Part shown: positions 39,119 to 47,329 of the stretch, piece by piece
Numbering within the stretch: position 1 is the stretch's first letter
How the letters are laid out: every line of letters starts with the position of its first letter
Position numbers and translations under genes: made by a program
Source: Salipiger pallidus
GTDB lineage: Bacteria; Pseudomonadota; Alphaproteobacteria; Rhodobacterales; Rhodobacteraceae
DNA: 64,000 nt
Assembly (NCBI RefSeq): GCF_014643635.1
Contig: NZ_BMJV01000003.1
Location: 62,001 to 126,000, forward strand
Reading direction: 5' to 3'
The notes under the pieces: model-generated
Told to the model about the DNA's origin: nothing
Database searches by the model: none
The model's input: only the letters and a program-made list of their open reading frames with translations

Positions 39119-40067
39119 GGATCCGACCCCTTTCACAGTCCTGCGGGCAGTGCGCTGGACATAGGCAGAAGCGACCCGGCGCGCAACTGGGGCCGCGTTC
39201 CCAAGCTTGCCACATTTGGTCCGAATGAAGCGGCAAATGTGGTGCGATTCGGCAGGAATGTGGCGTGAAGTGGGCGTCCTCTCTGTGGAGTCCGGAGTAG
39301 ATGATGACGAAAAGTGACAGAATGTAACATTTCGTGATGTCCGGCGTGCACGCTAAGGGTGTGCTTTTTGCGGAGCGAGTAGCTGCGTCGATCCGCCGGC
39401 GTTTGGTCGAGGCAGGCGTGGCTCGGGCGTCGTTTTGTCACGGTCGGCCTGGCTCGGGCCTCAGCACTGTTTCTGGTTTATAATGAGTTCATGACGTCTT
39501 CGTTGTCTCAGTCGAGCCAAAAAATCAATATTCGCAATATGAAATGGAAAGTGGCCCGGATTATCGCGAATTGTTTCCAATATTAATGCCACTTTAAGGC
39601 GAGTTAGTGGCGCATTGTTGATGATCTAATTTGAGGCGTCCGAGGTCTCCGTGTGACATGAATCCCGGTTCATGCTCTCGACTGGTCTGACGATACCGCC
39701 CGCGCGCCGGCCCATCCAAGCGGCATACGCTCGCCTGTCATCAGACGGGGTGAACAACCTATTGGTGTGCATATAAACCACTTGTTGACGTGCCACGGGT
39801 TGGACGCCATATCTCTAAAAGTCGAAGGATGGACACATTCTCGACAAACTACGGCACTGGGGGTTGGTGCTGCCCATTCGGGAGAACAGGGTAAAGTCTG
39901 CTGCGATCCGCTCGGATCTGACATTTGCATCATCTGCCCCGGCATGCCGGGATGGCCCCCCCCTCTGGTCGGACTCTGTCCGACCTCACGGATAGGTCTT
40001 GCCGATATGCAGCCGTCATTCAGACCAACCCAAAGCTTCCGGTAACGCACGCCTCCGGGAGGTTATT
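39119..40067. other. 949-bp low-GC non-coding region
   Basis: Unlike the rest of the window this stretch is AT-rich, notably 39480-39640 (TTTATAATGAG, AAAAAATCAATATTCGCAAT, CCAATATTAATG). It holds the interleaved dyads at 39210-39252, AATGT-A-ACATT at 39321-39331, and AAAGTGGC/GCCACTTT at 39548/39588. No open frame in it looks like a protein. It is probably a large regulatory region for the sugar transferase gene; an sRNA cannot be excluded. Confidence 0.65.
39210..39252. repeat. Interleaved inverted repeats upstream of the RNase D-like gene
   Basis: CCACATTTG (39210-39218) pairs with CAAATGTGG (39234-39242), and CCGAAT (39221-39226) pairs with ATTCGG (39247-39252). The two dyads interlock in H-type pseudoknot order, or form overlapping operator half-sites. 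A third ATGTGG occurs at about 39257-39262. Confidence 0.8.
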
Positions 40068-40757
40068 GTGACACTGCAGATCCGCCAGCCGCTGCCGACG
40101 GCCCAGCTTGAAACGCTGATCGACACCGCGCTTTTCTCGACGCCCCGCTCTGCGTTCTATCGTAATGTCGCCAAGCGTGGTCTTGACATCGCACTGATCG
40201 CGATCGGCGTGCTGCCGGTGATGCTCGTCACTCTTGTCCTTGCCGCCCTCATCGCCTGTGACGGACATTCGCCGATCTACCTGCAGAAACGCGTGGGCCG
40301 GAATGGCCGCGTGTTTCACATGTGGAAGCTGCGCTCGATGGTAAAGGATGCGGACAGCCGGCTCGACGCCTACCTCGCCGCCAATCCCGAAGCCCGGGAG
40401 GAATGGACCCGCACCCAGAAACTGCGCCACGATCCGCGCATCACTCGGATCGGCCGCATCATCCGCAAGACCTCGCTCGACGAACTGCCGCAGCTCTGGA
40501 ACGTGCTGCGCGGCGACATGAGCCTCGTGGGGCCGCGCCCCATGATGGTGGAGCAGCAGGACATCTACCCGGGGACTGCCTATTACGCCCTGCGTCCCGG
40601 CATCACCGGCTTCTGGCAGACCTCGGTCCGCAACGAATCCAGCTTCGCCGAGCGTGCCGGCTTCGACACCGACTATCTGCGTCAACTGTCTCTTAAGGCG
40701 GATATGAAAATACTTTTGAAGACGGTCAAGGTCGTCATCAAAGGCACTGGCTGCTGA
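40068..40757 (+). CDS. Undecaprenyl-phosphate sugar phosphotransferase (ExoY/PssA type)
   Basis: 229 aa. One transmembrane helix (GLDIALIAIGVLPVMLVTLV, about residues 38-60), then the polyprenol phosphotransferase core KRVGRNGRVFHMWKLRSMV, RKTSLDELPQLWNVLRGD with MSLVGPRP, and LRPGITGFWQ. It primes exopolysaccharide or capsule synthesis by moving a hexose-1-phosphate to undecaprenyl phosphate. It lacks the N-terminal four-helix part of WbaP-like proteins. Start is GTG 40068 with GGGAGGT 5 nt upstream. No other polysaccharide genes are adjacent, so it is orphaned. Confidence 0.92.
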   Translation: MTLQIRQPLPTAQLETLIDTALFSTPRSAFYRNVAKRGLDIALIAIGVLPVMLVTLVLAALIACDGHSPIYLQKRVGRNGRVFHMWKLRSMVKDADSRLDAYLAANPEAREEWTRTQKLRHDPRITRIGRIIRKTSLDELPQLWNVLRGDMSLVGPRPMMVEQQDIYPGTAYYALRPGITGFWQTSVRNESSFAERAGFDTDYLRQLSLKADMKILLKTVKVVIKGTGC

Positions 40758-40784
40758 CGCTTCTCTCTCTCTCAAGAAGCTCAC

Positions 40785-40817
40785 GAAAGGCCTCCTCATT
40801 CGAGGGGGCCTTTCTTC
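40785..40817 (+). terminator. Terminator of the sugar transferase gene
   Basis: GAAAGGCCTCCTC, loop att, CGAGGGGGCCTTTC, then TTCTTC, 28 nt after the stop. Confidence 0.85.
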
Positions 40818-40848
40818 TTCTGCGCCTAGGCGGCAGGGCAGAGCCCAT

Positions 40849-40883
40849 GAAAAAGGCGCGCCGCGGGTTCTCCGCAGCGCGCC
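40849..40883 (-). terminator. Terminator of the OmpA-family gene
   Basis: Minus strand: AGGCGCGCTGCGG, loop agaa, CCCGCGGCGCGCCTTTTT. Strong stem with a T5 tract. Confidence 0.9.
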
Positions 40884-40906
40884 TCGCTTCGTCGGCCCTG
40901 ATGGGA

Positions 40907-41587
40907 TCAGGAAGCGTTGGGCAGGATCACGATTTCCACGCGGCGGTTGCGCTGCTTGCCCTCGGCGGTGAGGTTGGAGGCGATCGGCTGGTCTTCGCCG
41001 CGGCCGATGGATTGCACGCGGTAAGACGGCACGCCTTCGGACATCAGCACGCTGGCCACGGCCTGGGCGCGGCGCTGCGACAGGCTTTGGTTATAGGCGG
41101 CTGCGCCGTCACTGTCGGTGTGGCCCACCACCTGAACGGTGGTGTTCGGGTAATCGAGAAGCGACCGGCCGACAGTGCGGATATCGGCGGTCAGGTCGCC
41201 GCGCAGGGTGGCGCTGTCGGTCGCGAACAGGATGTCCTGCGGCATGGTCACGACGAGGCGATCACCGGTGTTGTTGATCGACACGTTGTTGCCAAGCTGC
41301 TGGCGGAGCGCCGCTTCCTGCTTGTCGAGCTGGTTGCCGATCAGGCCACCCGCGACGGCACCGGCAAGGGCGCCCGCGGCGGCGTTCTTGACGCGGTCAT
41401 CGTTGTTGCCGCCGATCGCGCGACCGGCGATAGCACCACCCAGCGCGCCGATGGCGATACCGCGGTTGGTGTTGTTGTTGGGGTTGTTCTCGTTGAACAT
41501 CTGGTTCTCGGCACAGGCGCTGAGCGCCATCGCGGCCGCGAGGGAAACCATAAGGGGGGTTTTGACCCGGATCATCTTGTGCCTCAT
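40907..41587 (-). CDS. OmpA family lipoprotein with glycine-zipper
   Basis: 226 aa. Lipoprotein signal with lipobox LSAC (about Cys25), an Asn-rich linker (NENNPNNNTNRG), a glycine zipper (IGALGGAIAGRAIGGN, AGALAGAVAGGLIGNQ), and a C-terminal OmpA peptidoglycan-binding domain (VQVVGHTDSDGAAAYNQSLS, RRAQAVASVL). It ties the outer membrane to peptidoglycan, similar to YiaD. MIRVK four codons in is an alternative start. It is monocistronic, with its own terminator. Confidence 0.93.
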   Translation of the reverse strand: MRHKMIRVKTPLMVSLAAAMALSACAENQMFNENNPNNNTNRGIAIGALGGAIAGRAIGGNNDDRVKNAAAGALAGAVAGGLIGNQLDKQEAALRQQLGNNVSINNTGDRLVVTMPQDILFATDSATLRGDLTADIRTVGRSLLDYPNTTVQVVGHTDSDGAAAYNQSLSQRRAQAVASVLMSEGVPSYRVQSIGRGEDQPIASNLTAEGKQRNRRVEIVILPNAS

Positions 41588-41704
41588 CTGTCACTCGTCC
41601 CGTTTCAAAGGGCTCTGGCGACGTTATAGCGCGCCGTTTGCTTTCGCCAACCGAACATTCCGTGTGCGGTCGGCAGCCTTCCGCCCAAAATGTAACTCAG
41701 CGTT

Positions 41705-42547
41705 TCAGGCCTCGAGCCGCGCGCTTTCCCACGCGAGGATGGCGCGCTTCACCGGCAGTCCCCAGTGATACCCTCCAAGGCCGCCCGATTTGCGCAGCGC
41801 CCTATGGCAGGGAATCAGCAGTGAGATCGGGTTGCGCCCCACCGCCGTGCCGACCGCCCGCACCGCCTTCGGGCTGCCGATGGCGGCGGCAATGTCGGAA
41901 TAGGTGGTCACATGCCCCGAGGGGATCGACATCAGCGCCTCCCACACCTTGATCTGGAAGGGGGCGCCAATGACGAACAGTGGTACCTCGGCATCGCTGC
42001 GCCCGAAGGCGGCATCGGCCCAGGGGGCAAGCGGCGCGGGTTCTTCGACATAGCGCGCGCCGGGCCAGCGGGCGCAGAGGTCGGCCATTGCAGCCTCCTC
42101 ACCTGCTTCGGCAGTGAAGGCGATGCCGCAGATGCCCCGTTCGGTGCCCATGATGATGGCAGGGCCAAAGGGGCTGTCGAAACGGCCCCAGCGGATCATC
42201 AGCCCGTCACCGCCCTTCGCAAAATCGCCGGGGCTCATGGCCTCCCAGCGCAGGAACAGGTCGTGCAGCCGCCCGCCCCCGGACAGCCCCGCCGCCAGCG
42301 CGGTATCAAGGGTGCTGTGCCGATCTTCCAGCAGGGCCTTGGCGTGGCCGAGGGCAAGGTACTGTTGCAGGCGCTTCGGCGACACCCCGGCCCAGGTCGA
42401 GAACAGGCGCTGGAAATGCGCCGGGCTCATGCCCATGCCGCCGGCGAGCTCGTCGAGCGTGCAGGCGGGGCCGCGTTCGTCCACCAGTTCGATGGCGCGG
42501 CGCATCACCTCGTAATGGTAGCCTGAGGTCTTTTGCATCTGGTTCAT
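41705..42547 (-). CDS. AraC-type HTH / O6-methylguanine-DNA methyltransferase (Ada-like, lacking the N-terminal domain)
   Basis: 280 aa. Residues ~1-110 are an AraC-type double helix-turn-helix (LDELAGGMGMSPAHFQRLFS, then LSGGGRLHDLF). Residues ~180-280 are the MGMT domain with the active cysteine in LLIPCHRALRKSG and the arginine finger region GTAVGRNPIS. The N-terminal Ada phosphotriester-sensing domain with its Cys4 zinc site is missing. It removes O6-alkyl groups from guanine by suicidal transfer; regulation by phosphotriesters is not expected. Confidence 0.9.
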   Translation of the reverse strand: MNQMQKTSGYHYEVMRRAIELVDERGPACTLDELAGGMGMSPAHFQRLFSTWAGVSPKRLQQYLALGHAKALLEDRHSTLDTALAAGLSGGGRLHDLFLRWEAMSPGDFAKGGDGLMIRWGRFDSPFGPAIIMGTERGICGIAFTAEAGEEAAMADLCARWPGARYVEEPAPLAPWADAAFGRSDAEVPLFVIGAPFQIKVWEALMSIPSGHVTTYSDIAAAIGSPKAVRAVGTAVGRNPISLLIPCHRALRKSGGLGGYHWGLPVKRAILAWESARLEA

Positions 42548-42646
42548 GGTCTCGTCTCCGGCCCCGATACCCCATTAGGCGGCAAACGTGGGCCGGATGC
42601 GACCCGAATATTGCGCATCCCGCGCCGCTCGGGCATCAGGGTGGGC

Positions 42647-43291
42647 ATGGCAAAGCAGCTTGATTATCACACCCTGCGCGAGATCTTCACGCGCTTTCAC
42701 GAGGCCGAGCCCGAACCCAAGGGCGAGCTTCACCACGTCAACGCCTTTACCCTCGTGGTGGCAGTGGCGCTTTCGGCGCAGGCGACGGATGCCGGGGTCA
42801 ACAAGGCCACCGCAAAACTCTTCGAAATCGCCGACACCCCCGAGAAGATGCTGGCCTTGGGCGAAGAGGGTGTGACCGATCATATCAAGACCATCGGCCT
42901 TTACCGCAACAAGGCCAAGAACGTCATCAAGCTGTCCCGCATCCTGCACGAGGACTACGGAGGCGAGGTGCCCTGTTCCCGCGCCGCGCTCGAGTCGCTG
43001 CCCGGTGTGGGGCGCAAGACGGCCAACGTTGTATTGAACATGTGGTGGCATTACCCGGCGCAGGCGGTGGACACCCATATCTTCCGTGTCGGCAACCGGT
43101 CGGGGATCTGCCCCGGCAAGGACGTGGTCGCCACCGAGCGCGCCATCGAAGACAACATCCCCGTGGATTTCCAGCAGCATGCGCACCACTGGCTGATCCT
43201 TCACGGGCGCTACACCTGTGTCGCGCGCAAGCCCAAATGCGGGGCCTGCCTGATCCGCGACCTCTGCCAGTTCGAGGAAAAGACCTTATGA
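42647..43291 (+). CDS. nth: Endonuclease III
   Basis: 214 aa. Helix-hairpin-helix LPGVGRKTANVVLN with catalytic lysine, the catalytic Asp in VDTHIFRVGNR, and the C-terminal [4Fe-4S] ligands C-x6-C-x2-C-x5-C (CVARKPKCGACLIRDLC). It removes oxidised pyrimidines and nicks the abasic site. ATG 42647 opens at MAKQLDY; the upstream open frame is read-through of the intergenic region. The stop overlaps the next ATG (ATGA at 43288), so it is coupled with the PfkB kinase. Confidence 0.95.
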   Translation: MAKQLDYHTLREIFTRFHEAEPEPKGELHHVNAFTLVVAVALSAQATDAGVNKATAKLFEIADTPEKMLALGEEGVTDHIKTIGLYRNKAKNVIKLSRILHEDYGGEVPCSRAALESLPGVGRKTANVVLNMWWHYPAQAVDTHIFRVGNRSGICPGKDVVATERAIEDNIPVDFQQHAHHWLILHGRYTCVARKPKCGACLIRDLCQFEEKTL

Positions 43292-44289
43292 CCTCCACCA
43301 AGAAATACCAGGTTGTCGGCATCGGCAACGCCATCGTCGACGTGCTGACCCGCTCGGACGATACCTTCCTCGATCACATGGGGATCGAGAAGGGGATCAT
43401 GCAGCTGGTCGAACGCGAGCGTGCTGAACAGCTGTATGGCGCCATGGAAGGCCGGGTGCAGGCGCCGGGCGGGTCCGTCGCCAACACCATCGCCGGGATT
43501 GGCGCGCTGGGGCTGCGCACCGGCTTCGTGGGCCGGGTGCGCGACGACGCGCTGGGGCGCTTTTACGCCGAGGCAATGGAGAAGGACGGCACCGATTTCG
43601 TCAACCCGCCGGTGGAAGGCGGCGAGCTGCCCAGCTCGCGCTGCATGATCTTCGTGTCCCCCGATGGTGAGCGGTCGATGAACACCTACCTCGGCATCTC
43701 TGCCGAGCTTGGCCCCGAGGACGTCTCGGACGAGGTGGGCGCGCAGGCCGAGATCGTCTTCCTCGAAGGCTATCTCTTCGACAAGCCCAAAGGGAAAGAG
43801 GCTTTCACCCGCATGGCCCGCACCTGCCGCGCGGCAGGTGGCATGGCCGGGATCGCCATTTCCGACCCGTTCTGCGTGGAACGGCACCGGGACGATTTCC
43901 TCAAGCTCATCGCCAATGAAATGGACTACGTCATCGGCAACGAAGCCGAGATCCGGTCGCTTTATCAGGACGATTCGCTTGAGGCCGATCTGGCCCGCGT
44001 GGCCGAGCTGTGCCCGCTGGTGGTCTGCACCCGCTCGGGCGATGGCGTCACGATCATTCACAACGGAGAGCGGACGGACGTGCCGGTGACCAAGGTAGTG
44101 CCGGTTGATGCCACCGGCGCGGGCGATCAGTTCGCCGCCGGGTTCCTCTATGGCCTCGCGACAGGCGCGGACATGGCAACCGCGGGCCGCATGGGCACCG
44201 TTGCCGCGTCCGAGGTCATCGGCCACATGGGCCCGCGCCCCGAAGCCGACATCCGCGCGCTGTTCCGCCGCGAAGGCCTGATCGACTGA
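43288..44289 (+). CDS. PfkB family carbohydrate/nucleoside kinase (adenosine kinase-like)
   Basis: 333 aa. N-terminal VVGIGNAIVDVL, the ribokinase GG motif in APGGSVANTIAGIGALG, and the C-terminal DATGAGDQFAAGFLYGLATG with the catalytic Asp. It is usually annotated as adenosine kinase in Alphaproteobacteria; activity on adenosine or a sugar is not proven from sequence. It overlaps nth by 4 nt and has a strong terminator 9 nt downstream. Confidence 0.92.
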   Translation: MTSTKKYQVVGIGNAIVDVLTRSDDTFLDHMGIEKGIMQLVERERAEQLYGAMEGRVQAPGGSVANTIAGIGALGLRTGFVGRVRDDALGRFYAEAMEKDGTDFVNPPVEGGELPSSRCMIFVSPDGERSMNTYLGISAELGPEDVSDEVGAQAEIVFLEGYLFDKPKGKEAFTRMARTCRAAGGMAGIAISDPFCVERHRDDFLKLIANEMDYVIGNEAEIRSLYQDDSLEADLARVAELCPLVVCTRSGDGVTIIHNGERTDVPVTKVVPVDATGAGDQFAAGFLYGLATGADMATAGRMGTVAASEVIGHMGPRPEADIRALFRREGLID

Positions 44290-44297
44290 TCCGATGC

Positions 44298-44325
44298 GCC
44301 GGGGCGGGCTGCCGCCCCGGCCTTT
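44298..44325 (+). terminator. Terminator of the PfkB kinase gene
   Basis: GCCGGGGCGG, loop gctg, CCGCCCCGGC, then CTTTTC. Confidence 0.85.
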
Positions 44326-44445
44326 TCTGATGGGTCTGCACACTGGCCGTCCCGGCCCTTCGGCCTGCGGCGACGGGCCTGCCGAACCGGCCCTTCCAAC
44401 CTTGCCCCATCCAAGCTGGCCGACCTGATGCCGGTGTGCCGGGCG

Positions 44446-47250
44446 TCAGTGCGCTTCGGCCCAGTTGCGGCCCATTCCTGCATCCACCACCAGAGGCACA
44501 TCGAGCTTCACCACCGGCTCTGCGGCGCCTTCCATCACAGATTTAGCGGCCTTGATCAGGTCGTCCTCGGCGCCGGTCTCCACTTCGAACAGCAGTTCGT
44601 CGTGCACCTGAAGCAGCATCTTCGCGGGCAGCCCGTCGATGGCGTCGGGCATGCGCACCATGGCGCGGCGGATGATGTCGGCAGCGGTGCCTTGGATCGG
44701 CGCGTTGATCGCGGCGCGCTTGGCAAAGCCCGCGCGGGGGCCCTTGGCGGCAATCTCGGGTGTGTTGATGACGCGGCCAAACAGCGTTTCCACCCGCAGG
44801 TGTTCCTTGGCGAAGGCCACGGTGTCGTCCATGTAATCGCGAATGCCGGGGAAGCGCTCGAAGTAGCGGTCGATGAATCCTTGCGCCTCGCCGCGCGGAA
44901 TGCGCAGGTTGCGCGCAAGGCCAAAGCCGGAAATGCCGTAGATTACACCAAAGTTAATCGCCTTGGCCTGCCTGCGGATCTCGGGGGTCATGTCCTCCAT
45001 GGGCACATTGAACATCTCGGAGGCGGTCATGGCGTGGATGTCCTGCCCGTCACGGAATGCCTGCTTGAGCGATCCGATGTCCGCCATATGCGCAAGGATG
45101 CGCAATTCGATCTGGGAATAATCGAGCGCTACCAGCGTCTTACCCTCGGGCGCGACAAAGGCTTCGCGGATGCGGCGGCCTTCTTCGGAACGGATCGGGA
45201 TGTTCTGCAGGTTGGGGTCGGTGGACGACAGCCGCCCGGTCACCGCGCCGGATATGACGTAGGAGGTGTGGACCCTCCCGGTGTCCTTGTTGATATGTTC
45301 CTGCAGGGCGTCGGTGTAGGTGCTTTTGAGCTTGGACAGCTGCCGCCAGTCCAGAACGCGGCCCGGCAGGTCGTGTTCCGTCGCCAGATCCTCGAGCACG
45401 TCGGCCCCGGTGGCATAGGCCCCGGTCTTGCCCTTCTTGCCGCCGGGCAGGGACATCTTGTCGAAGAGGATCTCGCCCAGCTGCTTGGGCGAGCCCACGT
45501 TGAACGTCTCGCCCGCAAGCTCGTGGATTTCCGCCTCGAGCGCGGCCATCTTCTGGGCAAAGGCGCTGGACATGCGCGACAGCGTGGCGCGGTCAACCTC
45601 GACCCCCGCCATCTCCATCTGCGCCAGCACCGGCACCAGCGGACGTTCGAGCCCTTCGTAGACCCGCGTGACCTTCTTGGGGCTGAGCTGCGGCTTGAAG
45701 ATCTGCCATAGGCGCAGGGTGATGTCCGCATCCTCGGCGGCGTATTTCACCGCATCCGCGACGGGCACGCGGTCGAAGGTGATCATGCTCTTGCCCGACC
45801 CCAGCAGCGACTTGATCGGGATCGGCTCGTGCGACAGATACCGTTCGGACAGCGTGTCCATGCCATGCCCGTGCAAACCGCCATGCATGGCGTAGGACAT
45901 CAGCATGGTGTCATCGAAGGGCGCGATATTGATGCCGTAGCGGGCCAGCACCTTCAGGTCATACTTCATGTTCTGACCGATCTTCATCACCGCCGGATCC
46001 TCGAGCAGAGGCTTCAGCAGATCCAGCGCCTCCTGCATGGGGATCTGCCCCTCGGCCAGATCGTCCGACCCGAAAAGGTCATCCGTGGCGGCGCTGCGAT
46101 GGGCCAGCGGGATGTAGCAGGCCTTGCCCGCCGTGGTGCAAAGCGAAACACCTACCAGATCGCAGGCCATCTCGTTGAGGCCGGTGGTTTCGGTGTCCAC
46201 GGCAACCCAGCCGCGCTCGTGCGCTTCGGCGATGAAGGGGGCGAGGTCCTCGGCGGTTTTAACCCAAGTGTAACTTTCGGGGTCGATGGCGGGGAATTCG
46301 GGCGCGGCTGCGGCTTCGGGGGCGGCCTGCGGCGCGGTTTCCGCAATGACCGGCGCGTCTGCGCCAAGGCTGTCAGCGATGCGTTTGGTCAGGCTGCGGA
46401 ATTCCATCTTGGACAGGAAGCCAAGGATGGTGTCCGGATCCGGCTCGCGCACCTCGAGATCGTCGAGCGTGTAGTCCAGCGGCGTATTGCAATCGAGCTG
46501 GACCAGCTTTTTCGACAGCTCGATCTGTTCGCGCTTGTCGATGAGGGTCTGGCGGCGCTTGGGCTGCTTGATCTCCTCGGCGCGGTCGAGCAGCTCTTCG
46601 AGCGAGCCGTATTCGTTGATGAGCAGGGCGGCGGTTTTGATGCCGATGCCGGGCGCGCCGGGCACGTTGTCGACCGAATCTCCCGCAAGCGCCTGCACGT
46701 CCACTACCCGGTCAGGGGCGACGCCGAACTTCTCCATCACGCCCTCGCGGTCGATGCGGCGGTTCTTCATGGCGTCGAACATCTCGACCCCGTCGCCCAC
46801 CAGCTGCATGAGGTCCTTGTCCGAGCTGATGATCGTCACACGCCCGCCGGCCTCGCGGGCCTGGCAGGCGAGGGTGGCGATGATGTCGTCGGCCTCATAG
46901 CCTTCGGTTTCCTTGCAGGCGATGTTGAAGGCGATGGTCGCCTCGCGGGTCAGCGGGATCTGCGGGCGCAGATCCTCGGGCATGGCCTCGCGGTTGGCCT
47001 TGTACTGGTCGTAAAGATCGTTGCGGAAGGTGTGCGAGCCCTTGTCGAAAATCACCGCCACGTGGGTCGGCGCATCGGGGCCTGCGTTGTCCTCGACATA
47101 TTTCTGCAGCATGTTGCAGAAGCCCGAGACCGCCCCGATGGGCATGCCGTCGGATTTCCGCGTCAGCGGCGGCAGCGCGTGGTAGGCGCGGAAGATGAAG
47201 GCCGATCCGTCGATCAGGTGCAGGTGGCAGCCCTTGCCGAACTGGGTCAT
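44446..47250 (-). CDS. polA: DNA polymerase I
   Basis: 934 aa, three domains. N-terminal 5'-3' exonuclease (HLIDGSAFIFRAYHALPP). The 3'-5' proofreading domain is catalytically intact: ExoI VAVDTETTGLNEM and ExoIII YAAEDADITLRLW. Polymerase motifs A (ALDYSQIELRILAH), B (RRQAKAINFGVIYGISGFG) and C (LLQVHDELLFEVETG) are complete. It fills gaps in repair and replaces Okazaki RNA primers. It is last in a run of minus-strand genes. Confidence 0.97.
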   Translation of the reverse strand: MTQFGKGCHLHLIDGSAFIFRAYHALPPLTRKSDGMPIGAVSGFCNMLQKYVEDNAGPDAPTHVAVIFDKGSHTFRNDLYDQYKANREAMPEDLRPQIPLTREATIAFNIACKETEGYEADDIIATLACQAREAGGRVTIISSDKDLMQLVGDGVEMFDAMKNRRIDREGVMEKFGVAPDRVVDVQALAGDSVDNVPGAPGIGIKTAALLINEYGSLEELLDRAEEIKQPKRRQTLIDKREQIELSKKLVQLDCNTPLDYTLDDLEVREPDPDTILGFLSKMEFRSLTKRIADSLGADAPVIAETAPQAAPEAAAAPEFPAIDPESYTWVKTAEDLAPFIAEAHERGWVAVDTETTGLNEMACDLVGVSLCTTAGKACYIPLAHRSAATDDLFGSDDLAEGQIPMQEALDLLKPLLEDPAVMKIGQNMKYDLKVLARYGINIAPFDDTMLMSYAMHGGLHGHGMDTLSERYLSHEPIPIKSLLGSGKSMITFDRVPVADAVKYAAEDADITLRLWQIFKPQLSPKKVTRVYEGLERPLVPVLAQMEMAGVEVDRATLSRMSSAFAQKMAALEAEIHELAGETFNVGSPKQLGEILFDKMSLPGGKKGKTGAYATGADVLEDLATEHDLPGRVLDWRQLSKLKSTYTDALQEHINKDTGRVHTSYVISGAVTGRLSSTDPNLQNIPIRSEEGRRIREAFVAPEGKTLVALDYSQIELRILAHMADIGSLKQAFRDGQDIHAMTASEMFNVPMEDMTPEIRRQAKAINFGVIYGISGFGLARNLRIPRGEAQGFIDRYFERFPGIRDYMDDTVAFAKEHLRVETLFGRVINTPEIAAKGPRAGFAKRAAINAPIQGTAADIIRRAMVRMPDAIDGLPAKMLLQVHDELLFEVETGAEDDLIKAAKSVMEGAAEPVVKLDVPLVVDAGMGRNWAEAH

Positions 47251-47329
47251 GTGTCGCGTCCTTCTTCGCCTAGTCCTTGAGGCGCAGGTGTGCCACGGGC
47301 GCGCCCGCTTCGCCAGTGCGGATACGGGG

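Noticed and set aside
39670-40050. Open frames of about 90-126 codons in the AT-rich gap before the sugar transferase
   Set aside because: They are rich in Pro, Cys and Arg without a fold-like pattern, on both strands, and overlap one another; none has a good ribosome binding site.
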